Under the pieces are notes generated by a model. It made no database searches and was not told the DNA's origin. It saw only the letters and a list, made by a program, of their open reading frames with translations. DNA of 64,000 nucleotides from Bin87 sp965261195 (GTDB taxonomy: Bacteria > Chloroflexota > Dehalococcoidia > Lucifugimonadales > UBA3495): positions 2,480,001 to 2,544,000 of the forward strand of contig OZ253455.1 of NCBI GenBank assembly GCA_965261195.1, in the 5' to 3' direction. Below are positions 45,719 through 53,289 of this stretch, piece after piece. Every line of letters starts with the position of its first letter. Position 1 is the stretch's first letter. Both the position numbers and the translations under genes were made by a program.

Positions 45719-46119
45719 ATGATTAGCGGCGCGGTTAACCTGATGCGACGGCCGGCTATCGCCATTCTGCTGATAGATAGTAACGTCAACGCAGGACAGC
45801 AGAAGCGCACCTTGACACCGGGTTCAGCGGCGATTTGACGCTGCCGAAATCCGTCATTGAACAGTTGCAACTCCCGCTGACTACACGCTCCAATTCCTAC
45901 CAGATTGGCAGTGGTGCAATCGAGACCTTTAACACCTACGAGGGGACTATCCATTGGCATGACGGTTTTCGAGATATAATCGTGCTGGAATCGGAGATTG
46001 TCCCGGTGGTCGGAGTTGGCCTGTTGTGGGAGAACAATCTGTCCATAGATTTCAGGCATGGTGGGGATGTTACTATCACGGAACTATTTGATCTCGGACG
46101 GCGCAAGGAGGGATTATGA
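45719..46119 (+). pseudogene. Frameshifted clan-AA (DTGF-type) aspartic protease
   Basis: The upstream frame from ATG 45719 reads MISGAVNLMRRPAIAILLID, the typical N-terminus of this protease family. The downstream frame carries the catalytic motif D-T-G-F in AHLDTGFSGDLTLP (about 45805-45845) and then IGSGAIETFNTYEG, VGVGLLWENNLSIDF and DVTITELF, the rest of the domain. The two frames differ and meet near 45790-45800, so one indel separates them; the second frame has no natural start. Retropepsin-like proteases act as dimers. The 3' end overlaps the start of the next gene by four bases. Confidence 0.6.
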
Positions 46120-46625
46120 CCAGCAGCAATGGCAGCGGAGTTAGCACGCAGCAGGTTGGCACCACCATTCTGGTGGTGATGATGGAAGTGGACAAGGCCG
46201 ACGATGCGGTTTTTAACAAGTGGTACAACGAAGAGCACGTACCCGAAAGGATGGCTATACCCGGATACATCAGCGCCCGGCGGTTCGAGTTGGATCCCGG
46301 CGATGATCAGGCCAATAACGTGATGCGCTACCTCTGCATCTGGGAATTGGAGAACGACAGCCCGTTGCAGTCGCAGCTGTACAAGGATCAGAACGCCAGT
46401 CCCACGCCCACCAAGGAAGCGGCCGGCGCCGTGGTGAAGCAACGGGCGCGGGGGTTGTACCGGCAGATATTCCCGGCCGTTGGGGGGTACTCTGACCGGG
46501 CCGGTTATACGTACCCCGATGGGGTGCGGATTGGGGGTGAGCGATCTCTTCACTGCAACCCGTTTTCTTTTTGGAGTGATACCCCTCACCCCAACCCCTC
46601 TCCCACAAGGGGAGAGGGGCTTTAA
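46116..46625 (+). CDS. Dimeric alpha/beta-barrel (EthD/NIPSNAP-like) protein with repeat-derived tail
   Basis: 169 residues. Residues about 17-100 resemble ferredoxin-like dimeric barrel proteins: ILVVMMEVDKADDAVFNKWYNEEHVPERMAIPGYISARRFEL has the W-Y-N-E-E-H-V-P-E-R segment often found in EthD-type and similar enzymes. The substrate is unknown. The last 15 residues (TPHPNPSPTRGEGL) are read through a dispersed GC-rich palindrome (46583-46622) and are surely not original, so the natural C-terminus was probably lost. AAGGAGGG is the ribosome-binding site. A four-base overlap with the protease frame indicates coupling. Confidence 0.65.
   Translation: MTSSNGSGVSTQQVGTTILVVMMEVDKADDAVFNKWYNEEHVPERMAIPGYISARRFELDPGDDQANNVMRYLCIWELENDSPLQSQLYKDQNASPTPTKEAAGAVVKQRARGLYRQIFPAVGGYSDRAGYTYPDGVRIGGERSLHCNPFSFWSDTPHPNPSPTRGEGL
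46583..46622. repeat. Dispersed GC-rich palindromic repeat (TPHPNPSPTRGEGL-type)
   Basis: CCCTCACCCCAACCCC then CTCTCC(C)ACAAGGGGAGAGGGG forms a 9-base stem. A related copy sits at 51107-51143. This kind of repeat is common in bacterial genomes and gives a recognisable tail when it falls in a gene. Confidence 0.8.
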
Positions 46626-46645
46626 ATCATGGCCACTCCCGCTAG

Positions 46646-48019
46646 TTAGATGCGGGTGAGGCGGAGCAGCGCGCCAATATCTGCTTCTTCCTCCAGTCGC
46701 CACAACCGGCCGAGCAGTTCCTCGGTTTGGTCGGGTGTCAGCAGGTCGGCGCACAACCCGCGGAACTTGGTTTCCACCTCGGAGTCGGCCATCGGGTTCA
46801 GGTGGTGGCCGCGGAAGTGGGCAACTTCGGCGCTATAGGTCGGCCCGCCGCGCATACTGAGATCGACGTTGCACAGCATCGCCTCGGGAACCCGCCGGTT
46901 GGCTTCCTCAGATACGTCGATGCGGGTACGGCCAATAAGCGACGCCAGGCCGGGGTCGTTGATGTGTTCGTCGGCAAAGTGGCTTTGGTTCAATCCGTCG
47001 TAGGTCAGGGCGACGGCGGTGGCGTAGGGCATACTGTGGTCGGCGGTTTCACGGGTCTTGGGATGCCACTTCTCGTCGTCGCCGGCCATAATGTCGATGG
47101 CCTTTTGCAGCGTGCGGATGTGTATGTCCTCAACGTCATCGACGCGGAAATCGGGCGCCTGACGGCGGGCTGAGAGGACCGCTTCCACCACGGTTTGGGA
47201 GTACAGGCCGAGGGCAAACTGCTTGATGCTGCACTCGTGAACCTTGAACGGCTGGCCCTGGTCGCCGCCGAAAGGCTCGAGTTGGTAGGGTTCTTTGGTA
47301 ACCGCGGCAAAGAAACCGTACTCGCCCTCGAACACCGGCGATGGGCCGGTCAGTCCTTTCTCGGCCAGCATGGCGGCGAACACGGCGTTGCGGCTGGCGT
47401 TGGCGTAGGCACAGCCCTTCCAGTGCGACAACGCGCCCACACGGGTTTGCCCCAGCGCCAGATTGGGCGTGATGCCGAGGTTCAGGGCCTGTTCGGTCTG
47501 CGCTAGTGACAAGCCCATGGCCCGGGCCGCCCCAATGGAGCTGGCGATGGCGCCGTTGGTTACGTGGTCGAACCCGATGTACCTGATGCTGAACGCATCT
47601 CCGAAACGGCAAAAGGCTTCGTAAGCTACGGCGGTGGCGGTGATAAGGCGACGGCCACCCGCGCCCACCAGCTCGGCGCCGGCCAGGGTGGCGGCGATGC
47701 TGTCGCTGGGGTGGCCGGATTCGAGGGTGGTGTAGCCGTCGTTGAAATCCAGGTAGCGAATCATTACGCCGTTGGCGAAGGTGGCCAAGTCTGGGCTGGA
47801 GGTCAAGCCGCTGCCGATGATGGTGCAGGGGCGGCGGCTGGTGACCTCGCTGGCGAGGTCGCGAGAAATCTTGCTGGGTTCCGAGGTATAGCCGCCAATG
47901 GCGCAGCCGATGCTGTCGATAATCATCCGCTTGAGCAGATGAACGGTGTCGGCAGGCAGGTCACGGTAATGCAGGTTGGCGGAGTAGTTGGCGACGTACT
48001 CAACGATGGTGGACATCAC
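46646..48019 (-). CDS. MmgE/PrpD family protein
   Basis: 457 residues. The N-terminal helical part has LLKRMIIDSIGCAIGGYTSEPSK (about 27-49) and the family segment YLDFNDGYTTLESGHPSDSIAA (about 88-109); in the other MmgE/PrpD protein of this window the corresponding part is MDEGNRLGGGHPSIHV. Other family motifs are HWKGCAYANASRNAVFAA (about 200) and EYGFFAAV (about 228). PrpD-type enzymes dehydrate tricarboxylic or related hydroxy acids; some are decarboxylases or isomerases. It stands alone on the minus strand, without prpB, prpC or CaiB neighbours. The start may be the ATG at 48016 or the GTG at 48019. Confidence 0.8.
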   Translation of the reverse strand: MMSTIVEYVANYSANLHYRDLPADTVHLLKRMIIDSIGCAIGGYTSEPSKISRDLASEVTSRRPCTIIGSGLTSSPDLATFANGVMIRYLDFNDGYTTLESGHPSDSIAATLAGAELVGAGGRRLITATAVAYEAFCRFGDAFSIRYIGFDHVTNGAIASSIGAARAMGLSLAQTEQALNLGITPNLALGQTRVGALSHWKGCAYANASRNAVFAAMLAEKGLTGPSPVFEGEYGFFAAVTKEPYQLEPFGGDQGQPFKVHECSIKQFALGLYSQTVVEAVLSARRQAPDFRVDDVEDIHIRTLQKAIDIMAGDDEKWHPKTRETADHSMPYATAVALTYDGLNQSHFADEHINDPGLASLIGRTRIDVSEEANRRVPEAMLCNVDLSMRGGPTYSAEVAHFRGHHLNPMADSEVETKFRGLCADLLTPDQTEELLGRLWRLEEEADIGALLRLTRI

Positions 48020-48103
48020 GACCTACGGTTTAAGCTGGAAGCGATCAGAACGTGGGCCGGCCGCTTCCGACGCGAGATGGGACAATGAGGGCGATACGCT
48101 GGA

Positions 48104-48637
48104 TTAGTTGGCGCACATAAAGCCGTGCAACAACCTAATTTGGTCGAGGGACATCCCGCCGGCGTCTACTTGATCCCAGGTTTCCTTTTCCGAAGTGCCA
48201 ATCAGCGCTGGAATCAGAGCAGCGTCAGTGCCGCTTGCTTTCATAGAACATTCCAGGAATTCACGCACCAGTTGGCGATCTTCGGGTGTGGCAGCGTTGT
48301 AAGCCGGGCCCAGGTCGGTGCGGAGTGGCGCGGCAGATACGCTGGCCGTTGCCGGACCGGCCGACTCCAAAGTGGCAACACGGTTGGTGAGCGCCTGTTT
48401 GTCCTCTTCGAGCTTGGCGATGCGGTCGGAGAGGGTCTGGTTGGTCTCTTCCATTCGTGAGACACGGGCGTCGAGGACTTTCTGCGACACCAGGTTATCG
48501 TTAGCCATCTGTTCAATTCGGCTCAATTCGGTGTCTGCGGAATCAGAGTCATTTCCGAATCCACAAGCCAGCGCGCCGACGAGGATGGCGCCAGCCAGAA
48601 TGGTAATCAAACCCATCTTGATGTTCCGTTTTTGCAT
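48104..48637 (-). CDS. Lipoprotein with coiled coil, unknown function
   Basis: 177 residues from the ATG at 48637, preceded by GGAGGTATAACAAG, an excellent ribosome-binding site; the longer frame upstream belongs to the HEAT pseudogene. Signal peptide MGLITILAGAILVGALACG with lipobox cysteine (about residue 26). Residues about 33-95 form a coiled coil (LSRIEQMANDNLVSQKVLDARVSRMEETNQTL, heptads of L, I and V). The last 65 residues form a small helical domain with two cysteines (FLECSMKASG and HGFMCAN). No known family. Anchored on the outer face of the membrane. Confidence 0.6.
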   Translation of the reverse strand: MQKRNIKMGLITILAGAILVGALACGFGNDSDSADTELSRIEQMANDNLVSQKVLDARVSRMEETNQTLSDRIAKLEEDKQALTNRVATLESAGPATASVSAAPLRTDLGPAYNAATPEDRQLVREFLECSMKASGTDAALIPALIGTSEKETWDQVDAGGMSLDQIRLLHGFMCAN

Positions 48638-48734
48638 CTTGTTATACCTCCGTGATGCCGAACATTGCCGGATGGCATCAATATAGCAGGCCCACAAGAC
48701 CGCCCGCCTATGCCGGAAATGACAAATCGTCGCC

Positions 48735-49540
48735 CTTTTGCGGAGGGTGCGGAGTCCCCAATTTACGATCCAGCGGGTTTCCGGTGTTGGCGACTCGGCC
48801 AGCCAGCGTTGGGCTACGTTGGTCGGTCCAGTCGGGAGCCGACTTGCTGGCATCGTTGAGCCAGTTGGCTACGGCGGTTTGGACGTAGCGGGAGGGGGCG
48901 GAGCGGACGGGTTCCAGCAGTGCCAGCCCCGGCGACGGGTCGGCTTTCAGCGCGGGGATATGCGCCGTCCAGACACCCATTGGCCGGGCGCTTTCGACGG
49001 CGCAGCGGCGGATGTTGTGGTCGGCGTCCATTACCCAGGGTTGCAGCCGGCGGATGCCGGCATCCAAATCGGCGGCGATGTACGGGCGGAAGGAATCCCA
49101 GGCGCATTCGCGGATTGCGGCAGACCGGTCGGCGGCGAATTGGCCGGCCAGTTCCAGCCGTTCATACCAGCACCGGTCGGTATCGGCGGTTACTGAAAAG
49201 GCGGCCCAGGCGCGCGCCATGTCGGACGGGTGGGTTGCCAGAGCGTCAAACACGTCACCCCCGCCGGGGATGCGTCTCCATTGCAGCATAGATGGCCTGG
49301 CCGATGCCCCGGATGCGGCGGGTTACGCCCTGGCCGGCAAGGTGGTTGGCGATGGCCACCAGTTGCGCGCTTTGCTCCGCCAGGCCGACTTGCGGGGCGA
49401 CGTTGCCCAGCAGCGTCGGCATATCAATCGCCAGCCACTCAACGAGGGTAACGGTTTCGTCGCGGCCGGCGTTGAGGGCAGCCAGAACGTCCGGCGGATG
49501 TCGGCGATGCGAGAGGCTCCCTTGCGCTTTGGGATAGGCA
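48735..49540 (-). pseudogene. HEAT-repeat DNA-alkylation-repair-like protein, frameshifted
   Basis: Three minus-strand frames make one protein. Segment 1 (about 49490-49265) has DVLAALNAGRDETVTLVEWL and RRIRGIGQAIYAAM; segment 2 (about 49262-48840) has GDVFDALATHPSDMARAW, SAAIRECAWDSF and RYVQTAVANWLNDASKSAPDW; segment 3 (about 48835-48735) has QRWLAESPTPETRWIVNWGL. These are in the order expected for HEAT-like proteins related to DNA-alkylation repair (AlkD-like), which bind damaged DNA. Frame changes lie near 49262 and 48837, and a third may lie near 49490, where an ATG-started frame (MPIPKRKGASRI) gives the likelier N-terminus. As read, no functional protein is made. Confidence 0.6.
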
Positions 49541-49549
49541 TTGCAAGGG

Positions 49550-50146
49550 TTAACCGGCGGTTGGCTGAACCCGGAACGCGTCCACCCGGCGCAGATAGTT
49601 GCGGAGCAGGTCGTGTCCAACTTTGGTCATGATGGATTCCGGGTGGAACTGGACTCCCTCTACCGGATATTCGGTGTGGCGCACGCCCATAATCAGGCCG
49701 TTGTCGGTGCGAGCCGTAATCTCGAGAGAATCGGGCAGAGTTTCGGGATAGATAACCAGGCTGTGGTAACGGATGGCCTCGAACGGCTCTGGTAATCCGG
49801 CGAAAACACCCTTCCCGTCATGGTGAATCATGGAGGTTTTGCCGTGGCGAATTTCGCCGGCCCGGTCAACGGTGGCGCCGTAGGCTTCGCCGATGCACTG
49901 GTGTCCGAGGCACACGCCCAGCACCGGCAATCTGGGGCCGAAGTGACGGATGACATCGTTGGAAATTCCCGCCTCGCTGGGGGTGCAGGGGCCGGGGGAG
50001 ATGACGATGCCTTGCGGTGCCATTCCTTCGATGTCTTCGATGGTGGTTTTGTCGTTGCGGATGACGGTAACGTCGGCACCCAGCTCGGACAGATACTGGT
50101 AGAGGTTCCAGGTGAAGCTGTCGTAGTTGTCCAGCAGGAGAATCAT
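49550..50146 (-). CDS. trpG: Anthranilate synthase glutamine amidotransferase subunit
   Basis: 198 residues. The class I amidotransferase triad is complete: nucleophile cysteine in VLGVCLGHQCIGEAYG (about residue 79), histidine and glutamate in FHPESIM (about 167-170). ILLLDNYDSFTWNLYQYL opens the protein, as in TrpG/PabA. It releases ammonia from glutamine for anthranilate (or aminodeoxychorismate) synthesis, with TrpE at 51147-52628 on the same strand. Its start overlaps the stop of the upstream VOC gene by four bases (ATGA). PabA cannot be excluded, and the protein may serve both pathways. Confidence 0.9.
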   Translation of the reverse strand: MILLLDNYDSFTWNLYQYLSELGADVTVIRNDKTTIEDIEGMAPQGIVISPGPCTPSEAGISNDVIRHFGPRLPVLGVCLGHQCIGEAYGATVDRAGEIRHGKTSMIHHDGKGVFAGLPEPFEAIRYHSLVIYPETLPDSLEITARTDNGLIMGVRHTEYPVEGVQFHPESIMTKVGHDLLRNYLRRVDAFRVQPTAG

Positions 50147-50538
50147 GAGGGTGACTCTGAGAAAGTGAGAGTATTACCGTCGGGGTCGTCGCAGAAGACC
50201 GTTGCGGTTGATGGATGTCCGTCCAATGGTGGATTGTAGTCATGCTTGACGCCCTGCACTCTAATTGCGGTGCGAAAACCGTCGAGATTTTGGACAGTGA
50301 AATTCAAGATCGTATTACCACCCCGCATTTCTGCGAGCAGGGGAACCTCCATCAAATGCAGTTCCACGCCGCCGCCTATATCAATCTCGACTTCGTCAAA
50401 GGTTGAAGACGCTGGTTGTAAGGAGCGATGGCGGCGGCTGGACAGAGTTTCCTCAAATCCCAATCGATTGGTATAAAAGTCGACGGAGGTTCTCAGGTTG
50501 GAAACGTGCATTAACACTGATGATATTCGGCTCATCAC
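50143..50538 (-). CDS. VOC (glyoxalase/bleomycin-resistance fold) protein
   Basis: 131 residues. Two beta-alpha-beta modules: HVSNLRTSVDFYTNRLGFEE (about 10-30), VELHLMEVP (about 57-65, with possible metal-ligand glutamate or histidine) and CDDPDGNTLTFSE (about 116-128). It could bind or transform a small hydrophobic compound using a metal ion. It overlaps trpG by four bases, which places it inside the trp transcript although no VOC step is known in tryptophan synthesis. Confidence 0.75.
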   Translation of the reverse strand: MMSRISSVLMHVSNLRTSVDFYTNRLGFEETLSSRRHRSLQPASSTFDEVEIDIGGGVELHLMEVPLLAEMRGGNTILNFTVQNLDGFRTAIRVQGVKHDYNPPLDGHPSTATVFCDDPDGNTLTFSESPS

Positions 50539-50593
50539 AATTTGACTCCCGTCTCCGATGCGCGCAATCAGATTTTAGCAGACTAAAATCTTG

Positions 50594-51034
50594 TCAGTAC
50601 AGCTCCACCAGTTCCAGCCAGTTGCCATCGGGGTCCTGACAATACAGGGCCTTGCGGAGCAGCTTCCCGCTCTCGTCGTGCATGGCCACCGGCGGCGTGC
50701 CGTAGTCCACGCCCCGTTCCCGGGTGTCCTCGTAGAAGCGGTCAATATCTTCGACGAAAAACGCTAGATGAGCGGCGCGGATGTTGTTTTTGTCGAATTC
50801 GGCCAAGCCGCCAACCGGGTTGATGTACTGGATGAGTTCCAGCTGGTGGCCTTCGCCCATGTCAAGAAACGCGCCGCGAATGTGCGTGTTGGGGAAACCC
50901 AGCAGTGTGCTGGGAAACTCTCCGGTGCGTTCGGTACGGCCGGTTAGGGTTAGCCCCATCACGTCAGAGTAAAAACTGACCGCGGCGTCCAGGTCGCTGA
51001 CGACAAAGCCCGTGTGGAATAGTGATTTCAGCAT
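50594..51034 (-). CDS. VOC (glyoxalase-like) protein
   Basis: 146 residues. LFHTGFVVSDLDAAVSFYSDVMGL (about 4-27), GHQLELIQY (about 62-70), HLAFFVEDIDRFYED (about 88-102) and CQDPDGNWLELVEL (about 132-145) give the metal-binding pattern H...E...H...E of lactoylglutathione-lyase-like VOC enzymes. Second VOC gene between trpE and trpG. About 110 bases with a GC-rich palindrome separate it from trpE, and 55 bases from the next VOC gene. Confidence 0.8.
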   Translation of the reverse strand: MLKSLFHTGFVVSDLDAAVSFYSDVMGLTLTGRTERTGEFPSTLLGFPNTHIRGAFLDMGEGHQLELIQYINPVGGLAEFDKNNIRAAHLAFFVEDIDRFYEDTRERGVDYGTPPVAMHDESGKLLRKALYCQDPDGNWLELVELY

Positions 51035-51106
51035 TTTTGACCTCAGGATTAAGGTTTTTTACAGGGATGAACAGGATTTACAGGATGATGGATTGTGTGG
51101 GGAGTT

Positions 51107-51143
51107 CACCCTCACCCCAGCCCTCTCCCATCAAGGGAGAGGG
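51107..51143. repeat. Dispersed GC-rich palindromic repeat, second copy
   Basis: CCCTCACCCCAGCCCTCTCC followed by an inverted GGGAGAGGG stem, related to 46583-46622. It lies between trpE and the VOC gene and may act as a weak terminator or processing site. Confidence 0.7.
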
Positions 51144-51146
51144 AGG

Positions 51147-52628
51147 TTAGGAGAGTCCTTCGGCGATGTCGATGGCGCGCATCATGGCGCCGGACTTGTG
51201 GCGGGTTTCCATATATTCATCCTCGGCAACGCTGTCCGCCACCACGCCGCCGCCGGCTTGCACGTACATCATTCCGTCCTTGAATACACCAGTGCGCAGT
51301 ACGAGGGCGGTGTCCATGTTGCCGTTGTAGCTGAAATAGGCGACGGCGCCGCCGTAGGGCCCGCGCCGCTGGCCCTCCACCTCGGCGATGATTTCCATGG
51401 CGCGGATCTTGGGGGCGCCCGATACGGTGCCGGCTGGGAAGCAGGCGCGCAGTGCGTCGTAGGATGTCATGTCATCGCGCAACCGACCCTCCACGTGGGA
51501 CACCAGGTGCATCACGTGTGAGAAACGCTCCACGTCCATAAACTGGGTTACGCTGACCGTGCCGGGCACGCTGACACGCCCGATGTCGTTGCGACCCAGA
51601 TCCAGCAGCATGATGTGTTCCGCCTGCTGTTTTTCGCTGTTGCGGAGTTCGTCTTCCAGCGCCACATCTTCCGCAGTGGTCTGGCCGCGGGGACGAGTGC
51701 CGGCGATAGGGTGGGTGGCAACGATTTTCACACCGGGCGGGCCGTCTTCGACTTTGGCCACGGTTTCGATGGCGGCGCCGACAATCTGGAATCCGTTCAG
51801 ATCCAGGTAGTACATATACGGCGACGGATTGTTGCCGCGCAGCGCCCGGTAAATCTGGAAAGGATGCGCGTCAGTCCGGCGGCTGAAACGCTGGGAATTG
51901 ACCACCTGAATGACATCCCCGGCGTAGATGTATTCGATGCACTGATCGACGATCCGCTCATATTCGGCGACGGTGAAATTGGAATTTACCTCGCCGCCGG
52001 TGGGCAAGGTGGGAGTCCGCGTCAGCTCGGCTGGAAGTTCCAGGGGACGCGACAAACGGTCCACCATGCGCTCGATTTTGGCGATGGCCTCGGCGTAGGC
52101 GGCTTCAATATCGTCTGGGTTCCGGTCGCCGTCCAGTCGGACGTGGCTTACGACTTTGATGTCGTGGCGCAGGTGGTCAAAGACCAGCAGGGTATCGGTG
52201 AACATGAACACTGATTCGGGCAGCCCCTGAGGATCGGCGTCCAGCATGGGTACCCGGGGCTCAAAGTAGTGTACGGCGTCGTAGGCAACGTAACCCACGC
52301 CACCGCCGTGGAAAGGAGGCAACCCCTCAATGGGGATCAGCTGGTATCGGGCCATCTCCTGTTCCACGAGTGTCAACGGGTCAACGCAACCCGAAGGCTG
52401 GTCGGCGCCGGTGCTGAACACGTCATAGGGTTCGGTGCCGATGAAGCTGTAGCGGCCCAGCCGCTCGCCGCCGGCGACCGATTCCAGCAGGAAGGAATAG
52501 GGCGGGCGGGCCACTTTCAGGTAGGCGGATACCGGGGTTTCCAGGTCGGCGTTGATGGTGCGATACACCGGGCACAGATTGCCCTGGCCCGCCAGAGCGC
52601 GAACTTGGTCAAGCGTTGGTGTGTACAT
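51147..52628 (-). CDS. trpE: Anthranilate synthase component I
   Basis: 493 residues. N-terminal tryptophan-binding LLES motif (SFLLESVAGGERLGRYSF, about 45-62) suggests feedback inhibition. Chorismate-binding core: HPIAGTRPRGQT (about 308-319), LLDLGRNDIGRVS (about 343-355), FSHVMHLVSHVEGRL (about 371-385), ACFPAGTVSGAPKIRAMEII (about 397-416) and QAGGGVVADSV (about 463-473). One odd point is GAAIE at about 290, where most homologues have GASPE. It converts chorismate plus ammonia from TrpG to anthranilate. A T-box leader with a Trp codon controls it. Confidence 0.9.
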   Translation of the reverse strand: MYTPTLDQVRALAGQGNLCPVYRTINADLETPVSAYLKVARPPYSFLLESVAGGERLGRYSFIGTEPYDVFSTGADQPSGCVDPLTLVEQEMARYQLIPIEGLPPFHGGGVGYVAYDAVHYFEPRVPMLDADPQGLPESVFMFTDTLLVFDHLRHDIKVVSHVRLDGDRNPDDIEAAYAEAIAKIERMVDRLSRPLELPAELTRTPTLPTGGEVNSNFTVAEYERIVDQCIEYIYAGDVIQVVNSQRFSRRTDAHPFQIYRALRGNNPSPYMYYLDLNGFQIVGAAIETVAKVEDGPPGVKIVATHPIAGTRPRGQTTAEDVALEDELRNSEKQQAEHIMLLDLGRNDIGRVSVPGTVSVTQFMDVERFSHVMHLVSHVEGRLRDDMTSYDALRACFPAGTVSGAPKIRAMEIIAEVEGQRRGPYGGAVAYFSYNGNMDTALVLRTGVFKDGMMYVQAGGGVVADSVAEDEYMETRHKSGAMMRAIDIAEGLS

Positions 52629-52696
52629 AATTTTACATCGATGGACAGGATGAACAGGATTTTGGGTGATGAGACCGCGGATGGGGATGGCAAGCG

Positions 52697-52925
52697 AAAA
52701 GCCCGCCCCTGGTAGGGACGGGCATGATGCCGTTATGCCACCCTGCGTGTGGTGTTTGGTGGGCGATTAACGCAACCCATACGTCCTGCCCTACTGTGCC
52801 GTTTTGATGGCGGTTCAAGAGGCGGCTCCGGAGTCCATTCAGCGTCTGCGCCTGGCGCCGGTTCTCAGCAAACCCGGCTCTCTGAGCCTCGCTGCACGCC
52901 TACTACTCCCCTTCGTAGCCTTTGA
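52697..52925 (-). promoter_or_regulatory. T-box riboswitch with UGG (Trp) specifier before trpE
   Basis: Read on the minus strand, in order: a stem I 5' side GAAGGGGAGTAGTAGGCG (about 52915-52898); the specifier loop GAA-UGG-AC with UGG at 52837-52835; the T-box bulge GCAGGGTGGCA (about 52746-52736), which pairs with the CCA end of uncharged tRNA; and a terminator hairpin GCCCGTCCCT/AGGGGCGGGC at 52723-52701 followed by TTTT. UGG is the tryptophan codon, so uncharged tRNA-Trp should allow transcription of trpE. Confidence 0.85.
52701..52723 (-). terminator. T-box-controlled intrinsic terminator
   Basis: Ten-base GC-rich stem (GCCCGTCCCT with AGGGGCGGGC) and a short loop, followed on the minus strand by TTTT. 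It overlaps the antiterminator alternative with AGGGTGG. Confidence 0.85.
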
Positions 52926-52944
52926 TGATTCAATTTTCAGATCC

Positions 52945-52974
52945 AGTATATGAGCCGCCCGCGGGGAGTGTCAA
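52945..52974 (-). promoter_or_regulatory. Sigma-70-type promoter of the trp leader
   Basis: Minus strand: TTGACA at 52974-52969, an 18-base spacer, TATACT at 52950-52945. It lies about 25 bases before the first conserved T-box sequence, the position expected for the leader promoter. Confidence 0.75.
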
Positions 52975-53009
52975 CGAACCGGAGCGCTCACGCGCACCCA
53001 CTTCAATCT

Positions 53010-53128
53010 GTCATTGCGAGCGCAGCGTGGCAATCTCGTTGCCGCAGCAATGGTCGCCGTAGCAATGATGGTTCACCGATGTGTACTCAACCTCAACGAG
53101 ATTGCCACGCTACGCTCCTCGCAATGAC
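53010..53128. repeat. Inverted copies of a TCATTGCGAGC-type genomic repeat
   Basis: GTCATTGCGAGCGCAGCGTG and the bases after it (53010-53041) return inverted at about 53094-53128 (ending in CTCGCAATGAC) around a ~50-base centre. This palindromic repeat is common in several bacterial phyla. The 280-base space upstream of the hydantoinase holds this and no gene. Confidence 0.8.
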
Positions 53129-53289
53129 GAGGTAGGCACCCATGCGCCGATGGAGAACTGGTGTGGGGGGATGCCTACGTCGCTTTGGGTCGATGCTCAT
53201 TTGCTGGGTTATAATTGACTCCACTCTACTTGTCTTGCGTACCGTTTTTACCGAGACGGTGCGCCAAATCGTCGATGCGGGAGGGAATC

